Shown: positions 24,834 through 34,839, counted from the stretch's first letter. The stretch: DNA of 64,000 nt from an uncultured Elusimicrobiales bacterium (GCA_934662565.1 CAKUKI010000001.1:186001-250000), one strand, 5' to 3'. Notes: generated by a model from the letters alone, not told the origin. A program made the numbers and translations.

Positions 24834-26522
24834 TTATTTGCGTTTTTTGGCTTGTTCAAAAGCCAAGGTAATCGTGGTCATATCCGTCACATCTTCCGGG
24901 CCGAAGTATTGGATAGGGCCGGGGAAAATGTACGATTCCGTAAGGGCCCATTCGCCGCGGTTTTTGGCCAAGAATTTGAACGGTTCACCTTTCAGTTCCA
25001 CTAAGGCTTTGCGGATAACCGGTTTTTCTTTGCCTTTGCGGCGTTCAATGTTCATCATCATGGTCAGCGGGATACCGCCGCATTCCCAATCTTTGGCTTT
25101 TTTGGTCAGCTTGCGTACGGAGGACAAATACCCACTGCATTTGTTCAATGCCAACACGGCGGCGTTGTAGCCCAGCGCGTAGGTGTAGTTGGCATCAAAG
25201 GTAGAGGGCACACCGCAGCGGCCTTCATAGCCGAAGAAGTGCGTAATGGCGGAAAATTTGCCGTTGTATTTGCCGGCCTTTTTCATTTCGGCCAGTTTTA
25301 CGCGCAACATTTCAACCAATAATTTTTCGGTTTCAATTAAGGAAACCTGCACGTTGCCGTGCGGGTCGCGGTCCAACATTAATTGGCTGGCAATCCCGGC
25401 AGGCAGAGATTTCATCAGCGCCGCCAATTTGGCCGGCAGTTTGGAAATGATAAATTCTTTCTTTTCGGCAACCGTGGTCATTTTGGCCAGTTCGGCTTCG
25501 TGGTCGGAAAGCATATCGTTGAGCGCGGCAATTAATTCTTTCATTTCCGGAATAAACTCAATCAACCCTTCCGGCACCAAACAAACCCCAAAGTTTTTGC
25601 CCATTTCGGCGCGTTTGGCAATAATACCGGCCAAATAATCTACCACTTGGGCGAGGGTCATTTTTTTGGCTAATACTTCTTCGCCAATCAAAACCACGTT
25701 GGGCTGCGTTTTGAACGCCACTTCCAGCGCAATATGGGAAGCACTGCGGCCCATCAGGCGCACAAAGTGCCAGTATTTGCGGGCGGAGTTTACGTCGCGG
25801 CAGATATTGCCCACCATTTCGGCATAAATTTTGGTGGCGGTATCAAAACCGAAAGAGGTTTCAATTTGCGCGTTTTTCAAGTCCCCGTCAATGGTCTTAG
25901 GTACGCCGATAACGGTGACCTCTACCCCTTGTTGTTTGAGGTATTCGGCAATTACACAGGCGTTGGTGTTGGAGTCATCCCCCCCCACTACTACCAAAGC
26001 GTCCATTTTATTGGCTAACAAATTGTCTTTGGCGGCGCAGAGTTGTTCGTCCGTTTCAATTTTGGTGCGGCCGGATTGGATTAAGTCAAACCCGCCGGTG
26101 TTGCGGTAGTCTTTCATTAAGGCCGGAGTAATTTCAATAAATTTATTATCCACAATACCGCTGGGGCCGCCCAAGAAACCAAATAATTTGTTTTTGGAGT
26201 TGGCTTTTTTAAGCCCGTCTAATAAACCGGCAATTACGTTGTGGCCGCCGGGGGCTTGCCCGCCGGAAAGCACCACACCCACGCGCACGGCCTTTTTGGC
26301 CACGGCAGAATTGGCGCCTTTTACAAAGGTAATTTCAGGCAGGCCGTAAGTGTTGGGGAACATCTTTTTAACGGTGGCTTGGTCCGCCACGCTTTTGGTG
26401 GCTTTGCCCAATTTAGCCTTTACGGCCGCAGGGCCTTTTTGCAGAATAGCGGGCAGCACGGGCTGATATTTGCAGCGGTGCTGTTGCAACTTAGAACAAA
26501 CGGATTTGGTTTTGCAAGGCAT
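24834..26522 (-). CDS. Diphosphate-dependent phosphofructokinase
   Basis: 562 residues from the ATG at 26522 (AGGAGA six bases upstream). It phosphorylates fructose-6-phosphate using PPi and is reversible. Sequence features of the long PPi-PFK class: VGVVLSGGQAPGGHNV, LFGFLGGPSGI, VVVGGDDSNTNA (the GGDD of PPi-type enzymes, whose second Asp blocks ATP), and GVPKTIDGDL. The length (about 550) is the PfpB type of plants and anaerobes rather than the 320-residue bacterial PFK. It implies a PPi-linked glycolysis. Gene stands alone with its own promoter and terminator. Confidence 0.92.
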   Translation of the reverse strand: MPCKTKSVCSKLQQHRCKYQPVLPAILQKGPAAVKAKLGKATKSVADQATVKKMFPNTYGLPEITFVKGANSAVAKKAVRVGVVLSGGQAPGGHNVIAGLLDGLKKANSKNKLFGFLGGPSGIVDNKFIEITPALMKDYRNTGGFDLIQSGRTKIETDEQLCAAKDNLLANKMDALVVVGGDDSNTNACVIAEYLKQQGVEVTVIGVPKTIDGDLKNAQIETSFGFDTATKIYAEMVGNICRDVNSARKYWHFVRLMGRSASHIALEVAFKTQPNVVLIGEEVLAKKMTLAQVVDYLAGIIAKRAEMGKNFGVCLVPEGLIEFIPEMKELIAALNDMLSDHEAELAKMTTVAEKKEFIISKLPAKLAALMKSLPAGIASQLMLDRDPHGNVQVSLIETEKLLVEMLRVKLAEMKKAGKYNGKFSAITHFFGYEGRCGVPSTFDANYTYALGYNAAVLALNKCSGYLSSVRKLTKKAKDWECGGIPLTMMMNIERRKGKEKPVIRKALVELKGEPFKFLAKNRGEWALTESYIFPGPIQYFGPEDVTDMTTITLAFEQAKKRK

Positions 26523-26606
26523 ACTCTCTCCTATAAATATAAAAAACCTTTTAATTATTATACAAAATTCCTTTCCTGTATTGGTAAACCCCCTCAAAGG
26601 CCTATT

Positions 26607-26653
26607 AAAGGACCTATAAAAATGGGCGGTTTTCTAGGTCCTTTGGCCCTTGC
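26607..26653 (+). promoter_or_regulatory. Shared upstream element, site B
   Basis: AAAGGACCTA (26607-26616) and TAGGTCCTTT (26635-26644) are perfect inverted arms; the right arm continues as GGCCCTTGC to 26653. The core is identical over 19 bases with site A. Seven bases further on is TTGATT (26661-26666), 17 bases, TATATA (26684-26689), the likely promoter of the second giant gene. Confidence 0.65.
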
Positions 26654-26744
26654 AAATAATTTGATTATGTTGGAAAATATATGTATATATAGCCATCTTT
26701 CTACGCGGCTTGTATTGTGAATATCAAAAGGAAATTAACTTTAT

Positions 26745-29700
26745 ATGAAAAATATTCCCGCAATAAATGACTTGTTAAAAAGATTAACTTGTCTGTCTGT
26801 TGCCATGAGTTTGCTGGTCAATTTGAGTACTCCCGCTTTCGCCCAAGCAGTTGTTAAAGGGCGCAAAGTCCGCTTTTCTCAAGAAACGGCCGATAATATA
26901 GAACGCACCCTGCACAAGAAAGCGTTTATCGCCGTGAGTGAAAGTACCGCGCAGCCGCAGGAAACCCGCCGCCGCCAAATGCATGAAACGCAGGTCCGTC
27001 TGGACCGCGGTTCTTTGACGGATGCGGACTTACAACAATTAGCACAGGCGGATCATTTATTTAACCCGATTGTTAACCACAAAAAAAATGCTTATGCGTC
27101 TTTCCGTGCGGAATTTGCCAAAGAAACACGCAAACAGGCCGCCAAACAACATGCTAAAGTAAAAGAAATGGCCGCTCAAGCCAAAAAAGATTTACAGGCC
27201 CGCGCCGATACCCTCAAAAAAAGCGGCGAATACTCCCAAGAGCAGGTGGATGAATGGCTCAAGCAAAATTTGGCCGCCGTGGATAACTGGGTGGCGGAGT
27301 CCGGCAAAAAAGTGGCCGCGTGGGGTAAACAGCGCGACGCGTTAAGCAAAGATTATTACAACGAGCTGGAAAAACAAAACCGGACCGAAACCGAGCGTCA
27401 AGTGGCTGCGGCCGTAAAAACGTTGTTTGCACTGAAAGACAAAGCACCGTTAGCCAAACGCAAATTAATTTCCTATTCCGTACGCATTTTGCCGCTTAAA
27501 ACGGCGGACGGAAAATCCTTCTTCACAGTACAACAAAAACAGTATTTGCATCAGGAATATGCCCGCCTGTTAAAACAAAAAAACTGCAAAGAATGTTCCA
27601 ACCACTTATCGGCAGTGATGGGGCTGGGGATGATTTCTTCTTCGCGCGAAGATGCCAATTTAATAGAAGATTTTATGACGGCCCAGAGCAAAGGCATTTA
27701 TGCCGTTCCTGCGCTTTTGGGCGGGGTGAGCGCATTACTGGCCATGAAGCAATACGGCGTGTTGCGCGGGTTTATTTCCAGCGCTACCCAACAGGAACGC
27801 GATATTTCCAATATAGATTTGTTCAGCCTTGCCACATTAGTTGAAGTTTTCAAAAATATGAACGGCCAGTATTTGGGCGAAGTTTCCAAATATACGGTTT
27901 ATCCGTTGACAAAAGACCACTCCCCCACCGCCCCCATGGGCAACGCATGGGAAGATGTGGCCCTGCTGCTGGCTAACGAAGGCAGCGCGCAGAGTTTAGC
28001 CATGTTGAAAGAATTTGGGGTGGACCGTTGTGCGGCGTGGAGCAAAAAGACCGTTCAACTTAAAACGGTGTACAACATGGGCTGTGTGGGTATTCAACCC
28101 TTTTTAGTAGGTGCGTTGGTAAGTGGCAAAAGCGGGGCGAAAAGTTATACTCCGCAAGGGCAGTATTTACAGGCCGGCCAGTATTTAACCGCCCAAGGCC
28201 AAGCCAAAATCATCTCCGCCACGCAAGCGGCTGCCAACCGCGCGGAATGGAATAGCCGCCGCGCCATGTTTAATAAATATGTATCTATTACCGGCCTGAC
28301 GGCTTCCGGCGCGATTGCCCGCCACTTGTTCAACCAAAGTATGGGTGATTTGAGCGCGGATAGTGAACTGGAATTGGACCGCAAACTCTATAAAGTATAT
28401 GCGGCCAGTGCCAAAGTGAGCGCGCCTAAACAGGGCTATGCTATTAAAGCCTATCAAAAAGGCAGTGCCCCGTATAATGCCAAGCGCGTGCGCCAAGACC
28501 GCTCCAACTGGTTCTTAAAAGCCGCCCAATACGGTGATATTGCCATTTTGGTGTGGTGTTTGGTGGACTTGACCAAACTGGCCGCCAAAGGGGCCACGGT
28601 CGGGCGCGCCATGTTCAAAGCTATGAATATGGCCCGCAACGGGGCCACGGTGGCGGAACGGGCCGTTATGCTGCGCCGCTTAAATGTGGTAAAACCCTTG
28701 CGCACTTTGCGCAATATTCCGGTGCGCATACGCAAAGGAATGGAACCCGTGGTGCTGGCGCAAATGCCGCAATTTGCCAAAGTGCCCACGACGGCAGAAT
28801 TATTAAAAGTACCGGGTGGGTTTGTGCCGGCGGCGTCCAAATTAGTGGCTGAAAATTTGAAATTTTCCTCGGCAGCGGGTACGTTATCCGTCGGCACGGA
28901 AGCGGCCAAACATCCCACGGTGTTGGGTGAAAACCAAGTAGCTGTGATTAACGAAGCATTAAGCGCGGCTACCCAACGGGCGAATATAGAATTTGCCAAC
29001 CGCAGCAAATTGACCCAATTAACTACATTCAATGCAGATAACGCCTACCGCGCGGTTTTGTCTAAAGAAATTGCCCAAATTTCCGGTTTACCGGGGTATA
29101 AAACGGGCGAAACGGCAGCGTTGGCGGCAGATGTAAAAAACCTTAAAACGGTTCAAGTGCCGCAGAATATTGCGGCTTTTGAAAAACGCTCTTTATTGGC
29201 AAACGGCCAGACGGATGCGTCCGCCGTCCAATCGCTTTTAACCGGTGTGTTGGGGCAGGCTCCCACTGCCGAGCAATCGGCCTTTGCTATGCAAATGCTG
29301 GCGGATGCCACCGCCGCGGCCAATAGCCAATTTGCACGGCGCGGGTGGTTCAAGCGCACGTTTTCGCGCGGTTCTTACAGAAAACTTTTGGTGAGCAATT
29401 TAACCCAAATGATGGACGCCGACCGCCGCATCTTTAATGATGCCGCCTATGGTAAAATCGGTCAGGCCCTGTTAAGTTCCCTGAGTGCGGATAAACGCAT
29501 TAAAGCGCCTAGCGCGCTAGAAAGCGTGGCGGCGGCCAAAGAGCCCAAAGCGCAAAAAACCAAAACCACGCAGTTAGGCTCTGCCGTACTGGTGCAAGGC
29601 GGCGCGGCCGAAGAACTGCCCTTAAATGTGGTGGCGGCCAACGGGGTTAGCGGGTTGGGTAAAAATACCTATCAGCGCGCCGTGTTTACCCAAGGCAAAA

Positions 29701-31802
29701 ATGGCATTACCTTTGGTTTTGGCAACGATTTAGGCCAAACCGCCAATGCTAAAAATTTCAAATTAACCTTGGACGCGCAACAAATGCCGGAATTTATTTT
29801 AGCGGCGGAAAAAGCCGGTTTAAGCATGCCGTTTGAATTAAAATTAACGGCCTATAAAAAACCGTCGTCTTTCTCTTTTAAGAATTGGTTGCCGCAAAGC
29901 AAAGAGAAAAAATACGCCACGACCGTGCCTGTGCTTAGACAGTTAGAATCCGGCAAAACGGTTTCCGTACCGCTTACCTTAAAGGCGGACAGCTATTTAG
30001 GGTTGGAAAACGCCCAAATGGTTATGTCCCCCACCGGCGCGTTGAACTTCTACCGCGACGGACAACTGCTAACCAACGTGGCGCCGTTCTCGTACGGGGT
30101 GCGCAAAACGCAGTTAAGCCCGTTCTTGTCTATTGCGCGCCAAGCGCCGCAAGGGTTGCGGTTTAATATGAATGTAAGCCGCACCGGCAATAAATTAATC
30201 CCGCTTTATATTGCTACGGGGTTGAGTTTAAGCTCGGCTTCTTCCAGCTTAATTGCCCCGCTTGAAAACATTTACGGCGGGCGCATTACGGAAACCGATA
30301 AAACCATGATTTCCTTGGCGTTGCCGTATATTCCGTCTTTACTGACGCCGGTGTTTTCCCCCTTGGTGATGAAAATCGGCGCCTTAAAAACGGTAAAAAT
30401 AGCTTTGGGTACGGCGCTATTCGGTATGGCCTTTGCGGGTTCCTCCGGATTTTACGGCAAAGTAAACGAAAGCAACTTGCCCCCTATTTGGCCGCTGTTT
30501 GTATCCGGCGCGGCAATTGGTATGTCTTCCGCGCTTAACCGCTCCGGCCTGAACTTGCTGATTGACCGCATTGGCGGCGGCGGCTCTTTATTAACCAGTA
30601 TGGCGTTTAAGAACATCGGTTCTTTTGCTATGTTGGTTCCGCCGGTGGCCGCAAACTTGTTTGCCCCGGGGGCGACGGACTTTTCGCTCGCGTTCCCAGT
30701 ATTGGGGACGATTTCCGCCGGCTCTTTAGCCAGCTTGTATTTCTCCCGCATTGACCCGAATATCGGCAAAGTGGCCGGATTTATGAAATTCGCGCCTATG
30801 TCCGGCGGGTTTGCTATGCGCTCCGCCATTTTGGCTAAAAATGCCCGCACCCTGTTTAGGGACGGCTGGGGCGAAACGTGGGGCTCCTTGCGTATTTTAG
30901 CCAGCAAGGAACTCCTCCCCTTAACCGCCGCGGCGTTTGCCTTTACCGGCTTTGAAGCCGCCACCTTTAACAAGGCGGCCAACCAGTTAATCCGTCCGGA
31001 AGTGACCAAATTTGGTTGGATTAACGATATGCAAAAAGAAAACCGCAAAAACTGGGTGGCGTTAGTGACCAGCGGTACGGTGGTTTTGTTCCCTCTGCTG
31101 ACCCGCTTGCGCGCCAAACCCATGTTGGCGGCCCTGAAAGATCCGGCTAAATTGGGTTCCGAATACCAACGGATGCTGATGCTTTCCTACGGTATGAATA
31201 TGACGGGCAGCGCCATGATGATGCACTATGGTTTTGACGGTTTTGATAGCCCCGGTTTCTTGGGTATTGCGCTGGTGGGTGTAGGTACGGCCAACGTGAC
31301 GCAATCCTTGCAGAAATTGGCAAATATGAAGGTGGTGCGCGGCGGTTATGTGGCCGCACGCACCATGGGCCTGAACGCGGCAGAAGCTGCCGTGGTGCGG
31401 GACAAAGCCGCCACCACTGCTATGACGGTGTTTTCCCTTTCCCAAACAGGTCTTGCGGCTATTCCGCTTACGGTAAGCCATTATACGGATAAACACATTC
31501 AGGCTGGCATTGAAAACCGGAGTGACGTTCCGCGGACCTCGTTATGGATTCCGCTGACTTCTTTGGGTGCCAGTGTGGCGTTTGCCGGCCCCAGCATTGG
31601 GTTATTCCCTAAAGCCTTGCCACTGGGAACCTTCGGGCTCACCAAAGGGTTGTTCGGCTCCTATTCGCAAGCGTTTACCAATGCGTTTGAAGTGTGGCGC
31701 CCGTCTACGGTAGCACCGTATGGTGTGCCGGCTGGATTTGTGCCCATGCCGTCCGTCACGGCGGAACCGGCTAAGCAGGAACCGGCCAAAGCTAAAAAAT
31801 AA
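26745..31802 (+). CDS. Giant secreted-helical + MFS-type membrane protein, paralogue 2
   Basis: 1685 residues; no named family for the whole. A signal peptide (LSVAMSLLVNLSTPAFAQ) is followed by about 530 charged helical residues, a hydrophobic stretch near DIAILVWCLVDLTKLAAKG (about 605), a long Ala/Asn-rich linker, a beta-like region (about 985-1130) and, from about 1150, 10-12 transmembrane helices resembling an MFS transporter (GLSLSSASSSLIAPLENIYG, SPLVMKIGALKTV as the loop 2-3 motif). It shares architecture and local sequence with the 5309-9394 protein, such as PFLVGALVSG versus PFVTGVLAGG, and a hydrophobic stretch before basic MFKAM/VKMGAQ. Shine-Dalgarno AAGGAA lies 12 bases from ATG. 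Function unknown; a membrane transporter with a large outer-facing domain is the best reading. Confidence 0.75.
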   Translation: MKNIPAINDLLKRLTCLSVAMSLLVNLSTPAFAQAVVKGRKVRFSQETADNIERTLHKKAFIAVSESTAQPQETRRRQMHETQVRLDRGSLTDADLQQLAQADHLFNPIVNHKKNAYASFRAEFAKETRKQAAKQHAKVKEMAAQAKKDLQARADTLKKSGEYSQEQVDEWLKQNLAAVDNWVAESGKKVAAWGKQRDALSKDYYNELEKQNRTETERQVAAAVKTLFALKDKAPLAKRKLISYSVRILPLKTADGKSFFTVQQKQYLHQEYARLLKQKNCKECSNHLSAVMGLGMISSSREDANLIEDFMTAQSKGIYAVPALLGGVSALLAMKQYGVLRGFISSATQQERDISNIDLFSLATLVEVFKNMNGQYLGEVSKYTVYPLTKDHSPTAPMGNAWEDVALLLANEGSAQSLAMLKEFGVDRCAAWSKKTVQLKTVYNMGCVGIQPFLVGALVSGKSGAKSYTPQGQYLQAGQYLTAQGQAKIISATQAAANRAEWNSRRAMFNKYVSITGLTASGAIARHLFNQSMGDLSADSELELDRKLYKVYAASAKVSAPKQGYAIKAYQKGSAPYNAKRVRQDRSNWFLKAAQYGDIAILVWCLVDLTKLAAKGATVGRAMFKAMNMARNGATVAERAVMLRRLNVVKPLRTLRNIPVRIRKGMEPVVLAQMPQFAKVPTTAELLKVPGGFVPAASKLVAENLKFSSAAGTLSVGTEAAKHPTVLGENQVAVINEALSAATQRANIEFANRSKLTQLTTFNADNAYRAVLSKEIAQISGLPGYKTGETAALAADVKNLKTVQVPQNIAAFEKRSLLANGQTDASAVQSLLTGVLGQAPTAEQSAFAMQMLADATAAANSQFARRGWFKRTFSRGSYRKLLVSNLTQMMDADRRIFNDAAYGKIGQALLSSLSADKRIKAPSALESVAAAKEPKAQKTKTTQLGSAVLVQGGAAEELPLNVVAANGVSGLGKNTYQRAVFTQGKNGITFGFGNDLGQTANAKNFKLTLDAQQMPEFILAAEKAGLSMPFELKLTAYKKPSSFSFKNWLPQSKEKKYATTVPVLRQLESGKTVSVPLTLKADSYLGLENAQMVMSPTGALNFYRDGQLLTNVAPFSYGVRKTQLSPFLSIARQAPQGLRFNMNVSRTGNKLIPLYIATGLSLSSASSSLIAPLENIYGGRITETDKTMISLALPYIPSLLTPVFSPLVMKIGALKTVKIALGTALFGMAFAGSSGFYGKVNESNLPPIWPLFVSGAAIGMSSALNRSGLNLLIDRIGGGGSLLTSMAFKNIGSFAMLVPPVAANLFAPGATDFSLAFPVLGTISAGSLASLYFSRIDPNIGKVAGFMKFAPMSGGFAMRSAILAKNARTLFRDGWGETWGSLRILASKELLPLTAAAFAFTGFEAATFNKAANQLIRPEVTKFGWINDMQKENRKNWVALVTSGTVVLFPLLTRLRAKPMLAALKDPAKLGSEYQRMLMLSYGMNMTGSAMMMHYGFDGFDSPGFLGIALVGVGTANVTQSLQKLANMKVVRGGYVAARTMGLNAAEAAVVRDKAATTAMTVFSLSQTGLAAIPLTVSHYTDKHIQAGIENRSDVPRTSLWIPLTSLGASVAFAGPSIGLFPKALPLGTFGLTKGLFGSYSQAFTNAFEVWRPSTVAPYGVPAGFVPMPSVTAEPAKQEPAKAKK

Positions 31803-31823
31803 GCGTTGTTTTTAAGCATAAAA

Positions 31824-31861
31824 AATACCTCAAGGTTCATAAGCCTTGGGGTATTTTTTTA
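31824..31861 (+). terminator. Terminator of the second giant gene
   Basis: ATACCTCAAGG pairs with CCTTGGGGTAT, followed by T7 (to 31861). Confidence 0.88.
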
Positions 31862-31886
31862 TGCAAAATACGGCTGAATGTAAAAT

Positions 31887-31909
31887 AAAAAACCGCCCGA
31901 TAGGGGCGG
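31887..31909 (-). terminator. Terminator of tRNA-Arg
   Basis: CCGCCC (31893-31898) pairs with GGGCGG (31904-31909); six T on the reverse strand. Confidence 0.8.
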
Positions 31910-32013
31910 AAAAATGGGGTATTATCTTTTGATTGGCGGTTCTGTTGCCATAAAAAAATGCCGACAATCAAATAATTTGTCAGCAATTTTGCCAGCACTG
32001 TGACGATAAAAAA

Positions 32014-32085
32014 TACCCCCAATAGGAATCGAACCTATATCCCCTGCTTAGAAGGCAGGTGCTCTATCCATTGAGCTATGGGGGC
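32014..32085 (-). tRNA. tRNA-Arg (anticodon TCT)
   Basis: On the reverse strand the cloverleaf reads GCCCCCATAGCTCAATGG, then the D-arm, the anticodon stem CCTGC-loop CTTCTAA-GCAGG with anticodon TCT, the T-arm GGTTCGATTCC, and the acceptor end TGGGGGT with discriminator A. The CCA end is not encoded. The first acceptor pair is G-T wobble. Confidence 0.93.
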
Positions 32086-32483
32086 GAAAGATATACTAAC
32101 GAACACATATATTTTACAAAAAAAACAAGAAAGATTCAAAAAATCTTCATACACCGTTTGGTCGCACTAAAAAATGAAGTAGATAAATTGTAATAAAATG
32201 CCAAAACAGGTTTGTAAACCGCTTGAAAAGCCACAAAAAAATCCTTATTTTTACAAAGGTTTGCGGTTTGTCTAGCAAAAAAAAGACCTAGTTTTTTTAA
32301 TTTTGTGTCCTTTTTTTGAATAAAAAAATTTTCCACGCTCTGACGGAAAAACGGTAAAAAGGTCCTAGAAAAAAATAAAACAGTTAAAAAATAGGTCCTT
32401 TTTTTACTGGAAAAAGTAAAAAAAATTTTATTACATACTAAAAATACGAAAAGCAAAAAACCAAAAAAGAAAGGAGCCTAAAA
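32086..32483. other. AT-rich gene-free stretch upstream of the secreted protein gene, with site C
   Basis: No gene is visible. It holds AAAGGTCCTA (32358-32367) and TAGGTCCTTT (32392-32401), the second followed by T4; the arms resemble sites A and B. A further GACCTA at 32284 and GTGTCCTTT at 32306 continue the pattern. A TGGAAA (32408-) and TTACAT 17 bases on may be a promoter. The stem plus T run could also act as a terminator in the leader. Confidence 0.5.
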
Positions 32484-33452
32484 ATGATGATGAATAAATC
32501 CTTGTACGCCCTATTAGGCCTGTGTTTACTTGCTGGGCCTGTGTTTGGGCAAGTGCCGGTACTTGAATTACCCGTTGTGGCAGCCAAAAAAGCGGCCCAA
32601 GCCGCCCCTAAAAAAGTAGTAGTAGTTGATGCTGCTAAACAAATTGCCAAACAAACCACTAAAAAAGCCGCCCGTAAACAAACCGCTTATATTGGCAGCA
32701 AGCGTTTGCTGGCCCAAGTGCAATTAGCAAACCAAAATCAGGCCGCGGCACAACTTGTTGCCCAACAAAGAACCATGCAAATTGTGCTCCAAGAAGAATT
32801 AACTTTTGCGCAAAAGATTGCTCTTATTGAAAAATACAGAAAAGAAGATGCCAGAGTGCTGAAAGAACTAACGGAAATTCACAATAAAGAATTGTTTGCC
32901 TATGGTAAAGAATTATACCGTGAAAGAAGCCCCCATTTTCTGCCGGCTAAAGAAAAGAATATCCCCGGTTTGTTTGCCGTATCTGCCGACCCTGCACGCT
33001 ACGCAAATATTTCTCCGCGCTATTTTACGGAATTTATTAATTTAATTCCCCAATATGATAACGTGCCCGGAGAAGTAAACGGTCTGATAATTTATTTGAG
33101 CCGCAATCTGCTCAAGTTAGATAAAAAAATGTTGGATGCCAGCCAGCGCATTATTGAAACCGAACGCTATATTTCCGCCGCCACGAATATGGCCGAAAAG
33201 GGGCGTTTAATCGGCACCCGCAACCGGCTGAATGGGGAGTTGAGCCGTTATTCCAAAGAAGCGGCCCAAAACATGACGGATTTGGTGTATATTTTGAATA
33301 GCTATCCGCATGCGTATGAGTCTTCGCTATCTTTGTTGGCCGTTAATTTGGAAAAGACTTTCCCCACGCCGTTTACCAAATTTTTACGCGCCAAAATTAA
33401 AGTGGACCTTCCTAAAGACGCTACCCCGCGCAGAAAAGTTGGTTTCAACTAA
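32484..33452 (+). CDS. Secreted protein of unknown function
   Basis: 322 residues, start at the first of two ATG in MMMNK because AGGAG lies seven bases upstream. A signal peptide (to about residue 24, PVFG-Q) is followed by an Ala/Lys/Gln-rich stretch (25-85) and a helical domain with many charged residues (about 90-300) including KNIPGLFAVSADPARYANIS and FTEFINLIPQYDNVPGEVN. No family recognised. Monocistronic between site C and a terminator. Confidence 0.7.
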   Translation: MMMNKSLYALLGLCLLAGPVFGQVPVLELPVVAAKKAAQAAPKKVVVVDAAKQIAKQTTKKAARKQTAYIGSKRLLAQVQLANQNQAAAQLVAQQRTMQIVLQEELTFAQKIALIEKYRKEDARVLKELTEIHNKELFAYGKELYRERSPHFLPAKEKNIPGLFAVSADPARYANISPRYFTEFINLIPQYDNVPGEVNGLIIYLSRNLLKLDKKMLDASQRIIETERYISAATNMAEKGRLIGTRNRLNGELSRYSKEAAQNMTDLVYILNSYPHAYESSLSLLAVNLEKTFPTPFTKFLRAKIKVDLPKDATPRRKVGFN

Positions 33453-33474
33453 TACAAATTGCGTGTTTTTCCCA

Positions 33475-33498
33475 CCCCGCCGTTTGGCGGGGTTTTTT
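33475..33498 (+). terminator. Terminator after the secreted protein gene
   Basis: CCCCGCC (33475-33481) pairs with GGCGGGG (33486-33492), then T6. Confidence 0.9.
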
Positions 33499-33594
33499 AT
33501 GGGGTGCGGGTAAACGGGGGCGGTAATCATTTAATGTGTTGTTTTTCCGTCATAAAATGATAGAATGGAAATAACATTATTTGTTGGGGTTTAT

Positions 33595-34836
33595 ATGGCT
33601 AAAAATTTATCGTTTTCTTATTCTAAATTGGGCATGTATAAAGAATGCCCGCAAAAATACAAATTCCGCTATGTACTGATGCTGCCGGAAAAACCGAAAT
33701 ACTACTTTGCGTTCGGCTCGGCGCTCCACGCGGTAATGGAGTATATTTACGACGTAAAAAATCCCACTTTTCCCACTTTACAACAAGCGTTGGATTTTTT
33801 TACGAAAGATTGGCAAAGTACCTCTTTTGAAAAAAAAGGCTACGCCAGTGCGGAAAAAGAAGCCGCCGGCTATCAGGAAGGCCGCCGCATTATAGAAACC
33901 TATTATCAAAAGCACGCGGCCACGTTTGCGCATCCGCTGTCTGTGGAAATGATGTCCAAGCTGGATACGGACGGCTTAAACCTAATTAGTATTTTGGACC
34001 GCATTGACTATCTGGGCGACGGCAAAGTGATGATTCTGGACTATAAAACCGGCAAAACGGTGGAACGCGCGCCGGACCAGTTGTATATGTATCAAAAAGT
34101 GGCCGAAATGAGCCCTGCCATTAAAGAACTGGTCCAACAAAAGGACCCCAGCGTGCAACAGGTAAAGGTGGAAAAACTTTGCTTTTATCATCTGCCCACC
34201 TTAAAGGAAATGTATTTTGAGCGCGCCGACGACCAACAAATTACGGAATTTTGGCACGGGGTTTTGGCGGTGGCGGACGAAATCCGCGCGGGCAAGTTTT
34301 CCCCCACCCCCGGAGAAAACCAATGCCGCTGGTGCGATTACCGCAACATCTGCCCTGTATTTACAGGTAAAGAATACACCGGCCCCAGCGGTTATGGCGC
34401 GCGTTTTATAAATCCGGCTCCGGCGGCGGCCCCTGCCGTAGCGGCGGAGGTAAAGCCGGCTCCCGCCCCGCTTAAAAAAACACCGCAGGAAGAATTAAGC
34501 GATAAAATTGACCGCTGCGGCGCGGCGTTGGAAGATTACGAAAAATTGAAAAAAGAGATTATTGCTCTTATGCAGGCCCAGCGTTTTGACCGCCATTTCG
34601 GCGCGCATTATCAGGCCGAGCTAAAGCGCCTGACGCATACCCAATTTAACGATAAACAAAAAGTGGTGGAGCTTTTGCGCTCCTTAAATTTATTGCATAA
34701 AACCTTGGTTCCCACGCAAAGCACGGTGGAAGCCTTGCTGGCGGATAATACGGTTCCCGCGGAGCAAAAAGCGCGTTTGGGCGCGCTGGGAACCCCGCAG
34801 GAAAGCGTAGAACTGGAACTTAAAAAAACGGAGTAA
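33595..34836 (+). CDS. PD-(D/E)XK nuclease family protein (RecB/Cas4-like, Fe-S)
   Basis: 413 residues from the ATG at 33595, six bases after GGGG; an earlier ATG at 33565 overlaps the probable -10. It has the AddB/Cas4-type nuclease fold: the first Cys in MYKECPQKYKFRY, the catalytic core ISILDRIDYLGDG-KVMILDYKTGK (D-x-x-D and D-x-K), and the C-terminal cluster CRWCDYRNICP, which with the first Cys would hold a 4Fe-4S cluster. The rest (about 285-413) is helical with no known domain. No helicase partner lies next to it, so it may act alone in DNA repair or end processing. Followed three bases later by the sulfatase gene. Confidence 0.85.
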   Translation: MAKNLSFSYSKLGMYKECPQKYKFRYVLMLPEKPKYYFAFGSALHAVMEYIYDVKNPTFPTLQQALDFFTKDWQSTSFEKKGYASAEKEAAGYQEGRRIIETYYQKHAATFAHPLSVEMMSKLDTDGLNLISILDRIDYLGDGKVMILDYKTGKTVERAPDQLYMYQKVAEMSPAIKELVQQKDPSVQQVKVEKLCFYHLPTLKEMYFERADDQQITEFWHGVLAVADEIRAGKFSPTPGENQCRWCDYRNICPVFTGKEYTGPSGYGARFINPAPAAAPAVAAEVKPAPAPLKKTPQEELSDKIDRCGAALEDYEKLKKEIIALMQAQRFDRHFGAHYQAELKRLTHTQFNDKQKVVELLRSLNLLHKTLVPTQSTVEALLADNTVPAEQKARLGALGTPQESVELELKKTE

Positions 34837-34839
34837 ACT

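Noticed and set aside
31837..32022. 61-residue ORF on the reverse strand
   Set aside because: It begins inside tRNA-Arg and runs through the tRNA terminator; no Shine-Dalgarno and no recognisable product.
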